Of a stretch of 64,000 nt of DNA, positions 1-7,687 are shown piece after piece. The notes below the pieces were generated by a model. The model made no database searches and was not told the origin of the DNA. It saw nothing but the letters and a program-made list of their open reading frames with translations. Numbering within the stretch: position 1 is the stretch's first letter; each line of letters starts with the position of its first letter. The translations under genes and the position numbers were made by a program. Source of the DNA: Bacteroidales bacterium (GTDB taxonomy: Bacteria > Bacteroidota > Bacteroidia > Bacteroidales > UBA932); contig SUYP01000009.1 in NCBI GenBank assembly GCA_015060395.1, positions 19,342 through 83,341 of the forward strand, read 5' to 3'.

Positions 1-2314
1 GGTAACCGCCACCGTTACCGGTAAGCATATCGTATGTCCAGTTATAGAAGGCATCCACCTCGAGACCGAGCTTTGAGTCCCACATATCGAGGTCGAGACC
101 TACGTTGTATGAGAGAGTCTTTTCCCAGGTAAGGTCAGGATTTGCGACTCCTGAATCAGCATAACCTACATTGACTGTATTGCCGTTAGGTGAAGGATAG
201 ATGACCTTTCCATCCCACTGGCCATAGTTGTTGAGGTACATAAATGATGACACAGAGTCATTACCGAGGAGACCTACAGACGCACGAAGCTTGAGGTCGT
301 TGACTGCAGTCGCATTGTCCATAAAGTCCTCATTTGAGAGACGCCAAGCTACCGAACCTGATGGGAAGAATCCCCAACGGGTTGTACGCATACCTGCGAA
401 CTTGTAAGAACCGTCATAACGTCCTGTGAACTCTGCGAGATATCTCTCATCATAGTCATAACGTGCGCGGAACACATAACCGGCAGAACGTGAAGCGCTG
501 TACCATCCTCCGATAGGATCTGTCGTAGGGATAGCAAAGTCGAGCTCTGGAAGGCTTGAGAATGCAAGGTTCTTACCGTATGAAGAAAGACCGTTGCTCT
601 TGTTGTCACGAACCTCGAGGAGTGCAAGGAGATCTACATTATGCTTTCCGAACTTGTTTGCATAACCGATGCTTGCCTGACCTACGAGCTGATGATAGTT
701 TGTCTGGCCCTCGCCGATCTTGATTCCGTCTTCAGCTGTAGAAGGGTCTGTACCCATATTCCAGCCCCAAACTCCTGTGTCAGCACTGCGCTGGCTCCAG
801 ATCACCTTATATGGAGTATCAAGATTCTTGTTATAGCCTGTGCCATAGTCGTATGAACCACTTGCCTTGAGGAAGAGACCCTTCACCCAAGGAACGTTCC
901 AGGTAAGTGAGAAGTTGGCAGTTGCATCAAAGCCCTGTGACTTCTTGTATCCTGAATCGTAAAGAGCTGCAAGCGGGCTGTAAGGATATGTCTGGTTGTT
1001 AGCCTGTACACCTGTATAATATCCGTTATACTTCTCAGGAAGGTATGGATGCATACCGATTACCTGACGGGCGATAGAGAACCAGCCGACCTCACCAAGC
1101 TCAGAGTTGCTGTCTGTACCACCAGAAGCGAAACGAGGAGTCTGTCTGCGTGAAACGACTCCTGAGAGACCTGCAGTGAAGACGATGTTGTCAGTGATGT
1201 CAGCCTCGATGTTAGCACGTACGTTATAACGCTTGTAATGGTAGTTGTCGATATTACCGTTCTGACCGAGGAAACCGGCTGAAACAAAGTAACGTGTCTT
1301 CTCGTTACCACCCTGTACTGTGATGTTGTGCTTCTGGGTGAAACCTGTTCCGAACACTCTGTCAACATAGTCAACATTGTCCCATCCGTCTGTAGGATCA
1401 CCGTTCTGCATAGCAGCGATGTTCTCCTGAGTGAAGTAAGGGACATACTGGCTGCGGTCAGAGATGGTACCGTTTGCGAGCTGGTCCATCATCTGGGCCA
1501 TATTGTACCAGTATGCGAACTGAGGACCGTTCATAAAGTCAGGGAAGTTGGCGTTCATCGAAGCACCGAGAGAAGCGTTATAAGAGATTCTTGGCTTACC
1601 CTTCTCACCCTTCTTGGTTGTAACGATGATCACACCACCGGCACTCTGAAGACCATATACAGCTGCTGATGCACCGTCCTTGAGGACTGAGATGCTCTCG
1701 ATGTCGGCAGGGTCGATGTCGTTGATGTTGTCAACTGGGAAACCGTCAACTACGTATGCTACTCCATAAACAGAACCACGGATCTTAAGCGATGCCTGGT
1801 CGAGACCTGGCTCACCTGACTCCTGTACTGAAGATACACCGGTAAGCTTTCCGGCGAGGAGCTGTGATACGTTTGTCGAAGGAGCCTTGAGGAGCTCGTC
1901 ACCCTTGATTGCAGAAACGGCACTTGTCATAGAAGACTTCTTCTGTGTACCGTAACCTACGACGATTGTTTCCTCGAGGAAAGTGGTATCCTCTTCGAGG
2001 GTTACATTGAGCGATGTGAGTGAACCGTCGCACGCAAAGGTCTGGGTAGCCATACCGAGGCATACGAATTCAAGTACATCACCTGTCTTTACAGAAATGT
2101 TGTAATTTCCGTTCTCATCTGTCATTGTACCATTTGTGGTTCCGCTGACGATGACTGTGACTCCGATGAGCGGCTGGCCGTTGGCATCGGTCACCTTTCC
2201 TTTGACCGCTGGCTGTGCAAACAGTGCTGCCCCCCCCATCAGGAAAATCGCAGCAACCGACACAGCAGCCTTTGAGGCAAAGGAACTGATCAGATTCTTG
2301 AAAATCGCTTTCAT
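1..2314 (-). CDS. SusC/RagA-family TonB-dependent transporter, partial
   Basis: Outer-membrane TonB-dependent transporter that would import glycan fragments or peptides. The frame is open from ATG at 2314 to the left edge (771 codons seen), so the last part of the barrel is missing. Residues 1-33 are a signal peptide (cleavage after LFA). A CarboxypepD_reg-like domain follows (about 38-110, KGKVTDANGQPLIGV), then the plug with VVGYGTQKK and KDGASAAVYG, then aromatic-rich barrel strands. It starts 34 nt after the GHL10-like lipoprotein gene on the same strand, so the two are probably co-transcribed; a SusD partner would lie beyond the edge. Codons 27-29 contain a run of eight G (2230-2237), where one slipped base would destroy the frame. 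The family call is secure; the substrate is unknown. Confidence 0.96.
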   Translation of the reverse strand, partial: MKAIFKNLISSFASKAAVSVAAIFLMGGAALFAQPAVKGKVTDANGQPLIGVTVIVSGTTNGTMTDENGNYNISVKTGDVLEFVCLGMATQTFACDGSLTSLNVTLEEDTTFLEETIVVGYGTQKKSSMTSAVSAIKGDELLKAPSTNVSQLLAGKLTGVSSVQESGEPGLDQASLKIRGSVYGVAYVVDGFPVDNINDIDPADIESISVLKDGASAAVYGLQSAGGVIIVTTKKGEKGKPRISYNASLGASMNANFPDFMNGPQFAYWYNMAQMMDQLANGTISDRSQYVPYFTQENIAAMQNGDPTDGWDNVDYVDRVFGTGFTQKHNITVQGGNEKTRYFVSAGFLGQNGNIDNYHYKRYNVRANIEADITDNIVFTAGLSGVVSRRQTPRFASGGTDSNSELGEVGWFSIARQVIGMHPYLPEKYNGYYTGVQANNQTYPYSPLAALYDSGYKKSQGFDATANFSLTWNVPWVKGLFLKASGSYDYGTGYNKNLDTPYKVIWSQRSADTGVWGWNMGTDPSTAEDGIKIGEGQTNYHQLVGQASIGYANKFGKHNVDLLALLEVRDNKSNGLSSYGKNLAFSSLPELDFAIPTTDPIGGWYSASRSAGYVFRARYDYDERYLAEFTGRYDGSYKFAGMRTTRWGFFPSGSVAWRLSNEDFMDNATAVNDLKLRASVGLLGNDSVSSFMYLNNYGQWDGKVIYPSPNGNTVNVGYADSGVANPDLTWEKTLSYNVGLDLDMWDSKLGLEVDAFYNWTYDMLTGNGGGY
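2230..2237 (-). repeat. G8 homopolymer in susC signal-peptide codons
   Basis: Eight consecutive C on the plus strand are eight G in the coding strand, covering codons 27-28 and the first base of 29, just after Met26. At eight bases the frame is open. Loss or gain of one base would shift the frame inside the signal peptide. Tracts this long are known slippage sites in other bacteria; variation here is an inference. Confidence 0.9.
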
Positions 2315-2348
2315 TAGAATTATTGGTTAGTTGATAATATAGTATGTT

Positions 2349-3686
2349 TTATTCATTGCTTTCTTCTGCAGCCTTCATAGCAGCCTCAAGCTCGTCCCAG
2401 AGCTTATGCTTGTTGAGGTGCACGATATCGAAGATCATCACGCCGTCAGTGCTCTTAAGCGCCTGAGTGACAGCAGGTCCGAACGGTGTAAAGTCTCCAA
2501 GGTACTGCTCCACATAGATCGAACCGATAACAGGAACCACTCCCTTTGTGATCTGCTTTGCGATCTCGGCACCGCCCTCGACGCTGTAGCAATATGTAAG
2601 ACTGTTGTCCATACCGGCCTCGCTGCGCTGTCCTACGACACCAGTAGCCTTGTCCACGTCATCCTTGGTGATGAAGCTGTAGTAAAGGCCTGTCATATAC
2701 ACGTCAAGCATCTCTGCATAACCTGACTTATGATAGTCTTCAGTAGCCCAGGCCTGATACTCCGGCACCTGATAAGGATCATAGTCCTTGCTTGCCCAGT
2801 TCACTCCGAGCTGCCAGTATGTAGGGTACCACGCACCGGTATAGTCGCCGATGATGAGGTCAGGATTGATCTCCTTGAGAGCCTCGTGAGCTTTCTCTAC
2901 GAAATCGTGGATGACCATTGCACGCCACTCGACCCACTTCTTGCCATACTTGCCGGGCACCCAGGTATCGCGGAGATTGCCATCCTCGTCATACCAGCTG
3001 AGGATATCCTCAGGGAAGTTCTCCACAGTCACGCCTGCATACTCCTCGAACTGCTTCTTTGAGAGCTCGCTGAAGTCTGCAGTAATGCCATCGTAACGCA
3101 CACGGTCGAAGATGAGTCCGTCAACCTCAGGATATTTGCGAGCAAACTCCTTGAGTATCTCTATCTGATACTCCTGGACCTCAGGATTAGAAGGATTCAT
3201 CATACAGTTATAATTCGACTTGATCTCAGAGATCGGGGTCAGCTTGCCGTTGTGGTAGCAGATGGACTGCCAGGCAGCCTTGTCCATATATACTATGCCA
3301 CGGTCGAAATAATTATGACCACCGGCAAATACGTTGAGGGAACCGAATACCTTGAGCCCCATTTCGTGTCCATACTCGATGAAATATCCGAGCATATCAT
3401 AATCGCGGGATCTCTCGACACCTTCCCAATCACCCATATAAGGAGCGATCTCACTGTCATAGAGTACCTCACCCATAATGGACTTCACATCGACAACGAC
3501 ATTACCGAAACCGAGATCCTTACATTTCTCCAGATAAAACCTGATGGAATCAGGCTCTGAGAGTGTCTTGTAATTGGCTTCACAGTCAAACCACATATAA
3601 TTGTGGTTCTCCAAAGCCTCATTTCCTCTTGATTCACAAGAGATTACAGCCAAAGCTGCGATTAGTGTAGTCAGTATGAAACGCAT
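2349..3686 (-). CDS. Putative glycoside hydrolase lipoprotein (GHL10-like)
   Basis: Predicted exported lipoprotein of 445 residues. Start taken at 3686, giving a type II signal with lipobox VISC (Cys17). An upstream in-frame start at 3746 was rejected because the promoter (3716-3746) lies between the two. The mature part has features of a TIM-barrel 'glycosyl hydrolase-like 10' protein: WFDCEANY near residue 32, GNVVVDVKS near 61-69, and DGLIFDRVRYDG at 189-200, where acidic residues sit at the end of a beta strand. It is first in a leftward operon with the SusC transporter and diverges from the DUF4434-MFS-ROK operon, which suggests cell-surface or periplasmic glycan cleavage. The catalytic residues and substrate are not established; a non-catalytic sugar-binding role is possible. 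Confidence 0.8.
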   Translation of the reverse strand: MRFILTTLIAALAVISCESRGNEALENHNYMWFDCEANYKTLSEPDSIRFYLEKCKDLGFGNVVVDVKSIMGEVLYDSEIAPYMGDWEGVERSRDYDMLGYFIEYGHEMGLKVFGSLNVFAGGHNYFDRGIVYMDKAAWQSICYHNGKLTPISEIKSNYNCMMNPSNPEVQEYQIEILKEFARKYPEVDGLIFDRVRYDGITADFSELSKKQFEEYAGVTVENFPEDILSWYDEDGNLRDTWVPGKYGKKWVEWRAMVIHDFVEKAHEALKEINPDLIIGDYTGAWYPTYWQLGVNWASKDYDPYQVPEYQAWATEDYHKSGYAEMLDVYMTGLYYSFITKDDVDKATGVVGQRSEAGMDNSLTYCYSVEGGAEIAKQITKGVVPVIGSIYVEQYLGDFTPFGPAVTQALKSTDGVMIFDIVHLNKHKLWDELEAAMKAAEESNE

Positions 3687-3715
3687 TTTGATATTATTAT
3701 GGTTATAACAATTCG

Positions 3716-3746
3716 CAAAAATATGAAGTATTTTTACAATCTGCAA
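3716..3746 (-). promoter_or_regulatory. Promoter of the GHL10-susC operon
   Basis: On the minus strand TTG (3746-3744) is followed by 20 nt and TATTTTTG (3723-3716), matching the Bacteroidetes -33/-7 consensus. The predicted transcript would begin near 3709 and give a leader of about 20 nt to ATG 3686. Confidence 0.65.
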
Positions 3747-3771
3747 CGATTTTCAGCCTAATAATTAAATT

Positions 3772-3804
3772 TTTTTAAAAATTCAAAGCTTATTTTTAAA
3801 AATA
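3772..3804. promoter_or_regulatory. Paired TTTTTAAAAA palindromes, candidate ROK operator
   Basis: TTTTTAAAAA occurs at 3772-3781 and 3793-3802, the second inside the 14-nt palindrome TATTTTTAAAAATA. The centres are 21 bp apart, two helical turns, between two divergent promoters. ROK repressors such as NagC bind AT-rich palindromes, and a ROK gene is in the rightward operon. The link to that protein is inferred; the region is AT-rich overall, so chance is possible. Confidence 0.4.
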
Positions 3805-3884
3805 CCACACCACACCAGAGCACAGGTCAGCGGATTATAAGCAAGTTATCGGCAAAGTTTATATAACAATTGTAGAAAATTAAG

Positions 3885-3892
3885 TATATTTG
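3885..3892 (+). promoter_or_regulatory. -7 element TATATTTG upstream of DUF4434 gene
   Basis: TATATTTG matches the Bacteroidetes TAnnTTTG -7 element and lies 37 nt before the ATG at 3930. No good TTG -33 element is present at 19-21 nt, so the promoter may need an activator or be weak. Confidence 0.5.
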
Positions 3893-3929
3893 CCAGATAT
3901 ATTCTTAAAAATAATTAATAACACATATT

Positions 3930-5021
3930 ATGGCTGACCGTAGAGAATTTCTAAAAACAATGGCAATCGGAGGAGCATCCGCATTGATAGCCCCTTCCGT
4001 CCTATCATCCTGCACCAACCCAGAGAACGCTGAATCAACAGGTTACGAAACCACAGAAGGAGGACTTATCGTCCCTAAGGACAACGGACTCCGTATCACC
4101 GGAACATTCCTTGACGAGATTTCTCACGACATCCCTCACCAGAACTGGGGCGAGAAGGAATGGGATCAGGACTTCGCTTATATGAAGGCAATCGGCATCG
4201 ACACTGTGATCGACATCCGTTGCGGATACCGCAAGTTCATCACATATCCGTCTCCTTACCTTCTCAAGAAAGGATGTTATATGCCTTCTGTTGACCTTAT
4301 AGATATGTTCTGCCGCCTTGCCCAGAAGCACGGAATGAAGTTCTACCTCGGCCTCTACGACTCTGGCGTATATTGGGATACAAAGGATATGAGTCACGAG
4401 ATAGAGGATAATAAATTCGTCATCGACGAAGTCTGGAAGATGTACGGAGAGAAGTACGACAGCTTCGGAGGATGGTATCTCAGCACCGAGATCAGCCGCG
4501 ACACGATCGGTGCAGTGGATGCATTCCACGCAATGGGTGCGCAGTGCAAGGAGGTTTCAGGCGGAATGCCTGTATTCATATCACCTTGGATCGACGGCAA
4601 GAAGGCTGTAAGTGCAGCAGGAGCGGCTCTCACAAAAGAGGACGCCGTATCTATCGAAGCCCACGAAAGAGAATGGAGCCAGATATTCCAGGGCATCCAC
4701 GATGTAGTCGATGCAGTCGCATTCCAGGACGGACATATCGACTATGACGAACTCGACGCATTCTTCAGTGTGAACAAGAAAATGGCTGACAAGTACGGAA
4801 TGCAGTGCTGGACCAATGCAGAGACATTCGACCGAGATATGCCAATCAAGTTCCTGCCTATCAAGTTCGACAAGCTCCGCCTCAAGCTGGAAGCGGCGAA
4901 GAGATGCGGATACGACAAGGCCATAACCTTCGAGTTCCCTCACTTCCTGAGTCCTCAGTCTGTATATGGCGCTGCAGGCAATCTATATAATAGGTATAAG
5001 GAATATTTCAATATCAAATAA
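3930..5021 (+). CDS. DUF4434-family Tat-exported lipoprotein
   Basis: Protein of 363 residues with a twin-arginine signal (DRREFLK, residues 3-9) followed by a hydrophobic stretch and a lipobox-like LSSC ending at Cys28, so it is probably folded in the cytoplasm, exported by Tat and lipidated. The body matches DUF4434, a TIM-barrel family related to glycoside hydrolases: ITGTFLDEISHDIPHQNW (residues 56-73), then a YMKAIGID turn, then GMKFYLGLYDSG and GGWYLSTEISRD. No published activity is known to me. The MFS sugar porter starts 2 nt after its stop and the ROK regulator follows, so it belongs to a sugar-uptake operon facing the GHL10-susC operon. Inferred role: hydrolysing or binding a glycan taken up by this locus. 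Confidence 0.82.
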   Translation: MADRREFLKTMAIGGASALIAPSVLSSCTNPENAESTGYETTEGGLIVPKDNGLRITGTFLDEISHDIPHQNWGEKEWDQDFAYMKAIGIDTVIDIRCGYRKFITYPSPYLLKKGCYMPSVDLIDMFCRLAQKHGMKFYLGLYDSGVYWDTKDMSHEIEDNKFVIDEVWKMYGEKYDSFGGWYLSTEISRDTIGAVDAFHAMGAQCKEVSGGMPVFISPWIDGKKAVSAAGAALTKEDAVSIEAHEREWSQIFQGIHDVVDAVAFQDGHIDYDELDAFFSVNKKMADKYGMQCWTNAETFDRDMPIKFLPIKFDKLRLKLEAAKRCGYDKAITFEFPHFLSPQSVYGAAGNLYNRYKEYFNIK

Positions 5022-5023
5022 AG

Positions 5024-6421
5024 ATGAAACAGAAAAACACACTTGGATATGTGATCTTTATGGCTGTAGTTGCGGCCATAGGAGGAATCCTCTTCGGATA
5101 TGACACAGCAGTCATCTCCGGCACTACAGCAATCGTAAAGAACCAGTTCGCCCTCACCGATATGATGGAAGGCTGGTATGTAGGCTGCGCCCTGATAGGT
5201 TCCATTGCCGGAGTACTTGTAGCTGGCTCACTCAGCGACTATCTCGGCCGCAAGCTTACAATGCTGATATCTGCCGCTCTCTTCAGTATCTCGGCAATCG
5301 GCTGTGCAGTATGCGGAAGCTTTGACGGTCTCGTGGCATTCCGAATCATCGGCGGAGTCGGCATCGGCATCGTATCCATCGTTTCACCTATATATATATC
5401 AGAGGTATCTCCGGCAAAGATCCGCGGAACCCTCGTATCGCTTTATCAGCTCGCCGTGACTGTCGGATTCCTTCTGGCATATCTGATGAACTGGGTGATA
5501 GACGCAAACATAGATCCTTCGATCAGCGGCGACATTACACTCTGGCAGAAGATAATGCACACCGAGGCCTGGAGAGGAATGCTCGGAAGCGAGACTATCC
5601 CTGCCCTGCTGTTCTTCTTCATCATATTCTTCATCCCTGAGAGTCCTAAGTGGCTGATAGTGAACGGCAAGCTCGACAAGGCTTCCCTTGTACTGAGCAA
5701 GATCTACGCTACAGACGAGGAAGTAAAGGAAGAGATCAATGTCACTAACGCTTCCCTCAAGGGTGAGACCAAGGGCAAATGGTCAGACCTTCTCAAGCCG
5801 GGCATCCTGCTAGCTGTCATCACTGGTAGCGCCATTGCCATCCTCGGACAGTTTATGGGCGTGAACGCAGTGCTATATTATGGTCCGAAGATCTTTGCTG
5901 ACGCAGGTTTCGACAACCCGATGTTCTCGACAGTACTTGTGGGCGTAGTAAACTGCGTGACAACAATACTTGCAGTGTTCATCATCGACCGCGTAGGCCG
6001 CAAGCAGCTCATTTACTGGGGAGTAAGCGGAATGATCATCTGCCTCGTAGCCATCGGAATCTATTTCGCCTGGGGAGCACAGATCGGACTCGGCAACGGA
6101 TTTATGCTCACATTCTTCCTGGCATACGTATTCTGCTGCGCAATCTCAATTTCAGCGATCGTCTTCGTTCTCCTCTCAGAGATGTATCCGAACAGCGTAC
6201 GTGGACGCGCGATGTCAATAGCCGGCTTCGCCCTCTGGATCGGAACATACCTTATCGGTCAGCTCACACCTGTACTTCTGGGATGGAGCCAGGCCGGCAC
6301 ATTCTTCATATTCGCATTTATGTGCGTCCCTTATATGCTTATTATGTGGAAGGTTGTTCCTGAAACCACAGGAAAGACCCTTGAAGAGATCGAGGCATAT
6401 TGGACAAACCGCAAGAAATAG
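5024..6421 (+). CDS. MFS sugar porter (XylE/GLUT type)
   Basis: Inner-membrane sugar:H+ symporter type, 465 residues, twelve hydrophobic segments. Signature motifs of the sugar-porter subfamily are all visible: GGILFGYDTAVISG in TM1, DYLGRK in loop 2-3, PESPKWL after TM6, GQFMGVNAVLYYGPKIF in TM7, DRVGRKQ in loop 8-9 and PETTGKTLEEIE after TM12. Length is normal for the family. It lies 2 nt after the DUF4434 gene and 16 nt before the ROK regulator, so it probably carries the mono- or disaccharide released by this locus. The exact sugar cannot be read from sequence. Confidence 0.93.
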   Translation: MKQKNTLGYVIFMAVVAAIGGILFGYDTAVISGTTAIVKNQFALTDMMEGWYVGCALIGSIAGVLVAGSLSDYLGRKLTMLISAALFSISAIGCAVCGSFDGLVAFRIIGGVGIGIVSIVSPIYISEVSPAKIRGTLVSLYQLAVTVGFLLAYLMNWVIDANIDPSISGDITLWQKIMHTEAWRGMLGSETIPALLFFFIIFFIPESPKWLIVNGKLDKASLVLSKIYATDEEVKEEINVTNASLKGETKGKWSDLLKPGILLAVITGSAIAILGQFMGVNAVLYYGPKIFADAGFDNPMFSTVLVGVVNCVTTILAVFIIDRVGRKQLIYWGVSGMIICLVAIGIYFAWGAQIGLGNGFMLTFFLAYVFCCAISISAIVFVLLSEMYPNSVRGRAMSIAGFALWIGTYLIGQLTPVLLGWSQAGTFFIFAFMCVPYMLIMWKVVPETTGKTLEEIEAYWTNRKK

Positions 6422-6437
6422 CATTCTCACTTAAACT

Positions 6438-7640
6438 ATGAACAGGTCATTTCTAAGCAACATAGACGGCAAGAATGCAATCCTGAAGAAAAGGATAATC
6501 GCCAGATGCATAAATGAAGACGGCTACAGCATTGCCGACCTCAGCAAGGAACTCAACACCAGCATCCCGACCATCACAAAACTGGTCGGGGAGCTGATGG
6601 ATGAGCGATTCCTTGTGGATATGGGCAAGCAGGGTACGAACGGAGGCCGAAGACCAAGCATATACGGCCTCAACCCTTCAGCCGGCTATTTTGTCGGTAC
6701 AGATGTAAAGAAAAAAAGCATAAGCATTGCCGTCACAAATTTCAAGGGACAGATCGTGGATTACTTCGAGGACCTGCCATTTACAGTGGAGAACTCGGAG
6801 TCATCATTCAGAACGCTCTGCACTACAATAAAAAAGCACATTTCAGACAGCGGGATAGAGAGTTCCAAAGTACTTGCATACGGAGTCAACCTCACCGGCA
6901 GGGTGAACAATGAAACGGGGTACTGCTTCACCTATTTCATCGGTGAGGACAGACCGATCGGAGAATTCCTTGAAGATGAGCTTCGGGCCCCTGTATTCGT
7001 GGAGAACGATTCCCGCGCAATGACATACGGAGAATACATCTGCGGAGTCGGCAACAATGAGAAGAATATGCTTTTCATCAATGTTACCTGGGGACTCGGA
7101 ATGGGAATGATCATAGATGGAAAGCTCTCATACGGAAAATCAGGTTTTTCCGGAGAAATCGGACACTTTCCTCTTCTGGACAACGACCAGATCTGCCACT
7201 GCGGCAAGACGGGATGCCTCGAAACAGGCGCATCAGGATCTGCCATTCACAGGATCTTTACCGAGAAACTGCGCGAAGGAAGGGCATCTCTTCTGTCAGA
7301 AAAGTTCAGCAGAGGAGAGGAAGTCAGCCTTGTTGACATCCTGAATGCCGTCAATGAAGAGGATGTGCTGGCGATTGAAGTTGTTGAAGAGATCGGAACC
7401 GTGCTCGGAAGGGCGCTTGCAGGCCTCATCAACATATTCAATCCTGAGCTTGTGGTGATTGGAGGAGATGTCGCTACCGTACAGGAATACCTCCTGCTTC
7501 CGGTCAAGAGCGCGATCCAGAAGCATTCGCTCAATATGGTGAACAAGGACACAAGCATCAAGTTCTCGAAACTTGGCGAAAAAGCCGGTCCTATCGGAGC
7601 CTGTATGCTTTCCCGAAGCAAATTGCTCGGCTTGATGTAA
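6438..7640 (+). CDS. ROK-family transcriptional regulator (NagC/XylR type)
   Basis: 400 residues. The N-terminal 75 or so form a winged helix-turn-helix (GYSIADLSKELNTSIPTITKLV). The rest is a ROK fold with the zinc-binding signature GEIGH...CHCGKTGCLE near residues 237-263. The phosphate-binding loop that is DxGGTK in ROK kinases reads GTDVKKKSI here, so kinase activity is unlikely although the END motif is kept. It is last in the DUF4434-MFS-ROK operon and is the obvious candidate to sense the imported sugar and repress both divergent promoters around 3716-3892. That target is inferred from position and from the paired palindromes there. Confidence 0.93.
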   Translation: MNRSFLSNIDGKNAILKKRIIARCINEDGYSIADLSKELNTSIPTITKLVGELMDERFLVDMGKQGTNGGRRPSIYGLNPSAGYFVGTDVKKKSISIAVTNFKGQIVDYFEDLPFTVENSESSFRTLCTTIKKHISDSGIESSKVLAYGVNLTGRVNNETGYCFTYFIGEDRPIGEFLEDELRAPVFVENDSRAMTYGEYICGVGNNEKNMLFINVTWGLGMGMIIDGKLSYGKSGFSGEIGHFPLLDNDQICHCGKTGCLETGASGSAIHRIFTEKLREGRASLLSEKFSRGEEVSLVDILNAVNEEDVLAIEVVEEIGTVLGRALAGLINIFNPELVVIGGDVATVQEYLLLPVKSAIQKHSLNMVNKDTSIKFSKLGEKAGPIGACMLSRSKLLGLM

Positions 7641-7650
7641 GGACAATTAC

Positions 7651-7672
7651 CAAAATCTGACGTCAGATTTTG
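7651..7672. terminator. Perfect 22-bp palindrome between convergent genes
   Basis: A perfect palindrome lies 10 nt after the ROK stop and 15 nt before the end of the metallophosphatase gene. As RNA it folds to AAAATCTG / CAGATTTT around a 4-nt ACGT loop, ending in T residues on either strand, so it could serve as a bidirectional intrinsic terminator. A protein-binding site is an alternative. Confidence 0.6.
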
Positions 7673-7687
7673 ATATAAAACTCCTTG

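Noticed and set aside
1328..1669. Plus-strand open frame opposite susC
   Set aside because: It lies wholly antisense to the conserved plug and barrel region of the SusC protein.
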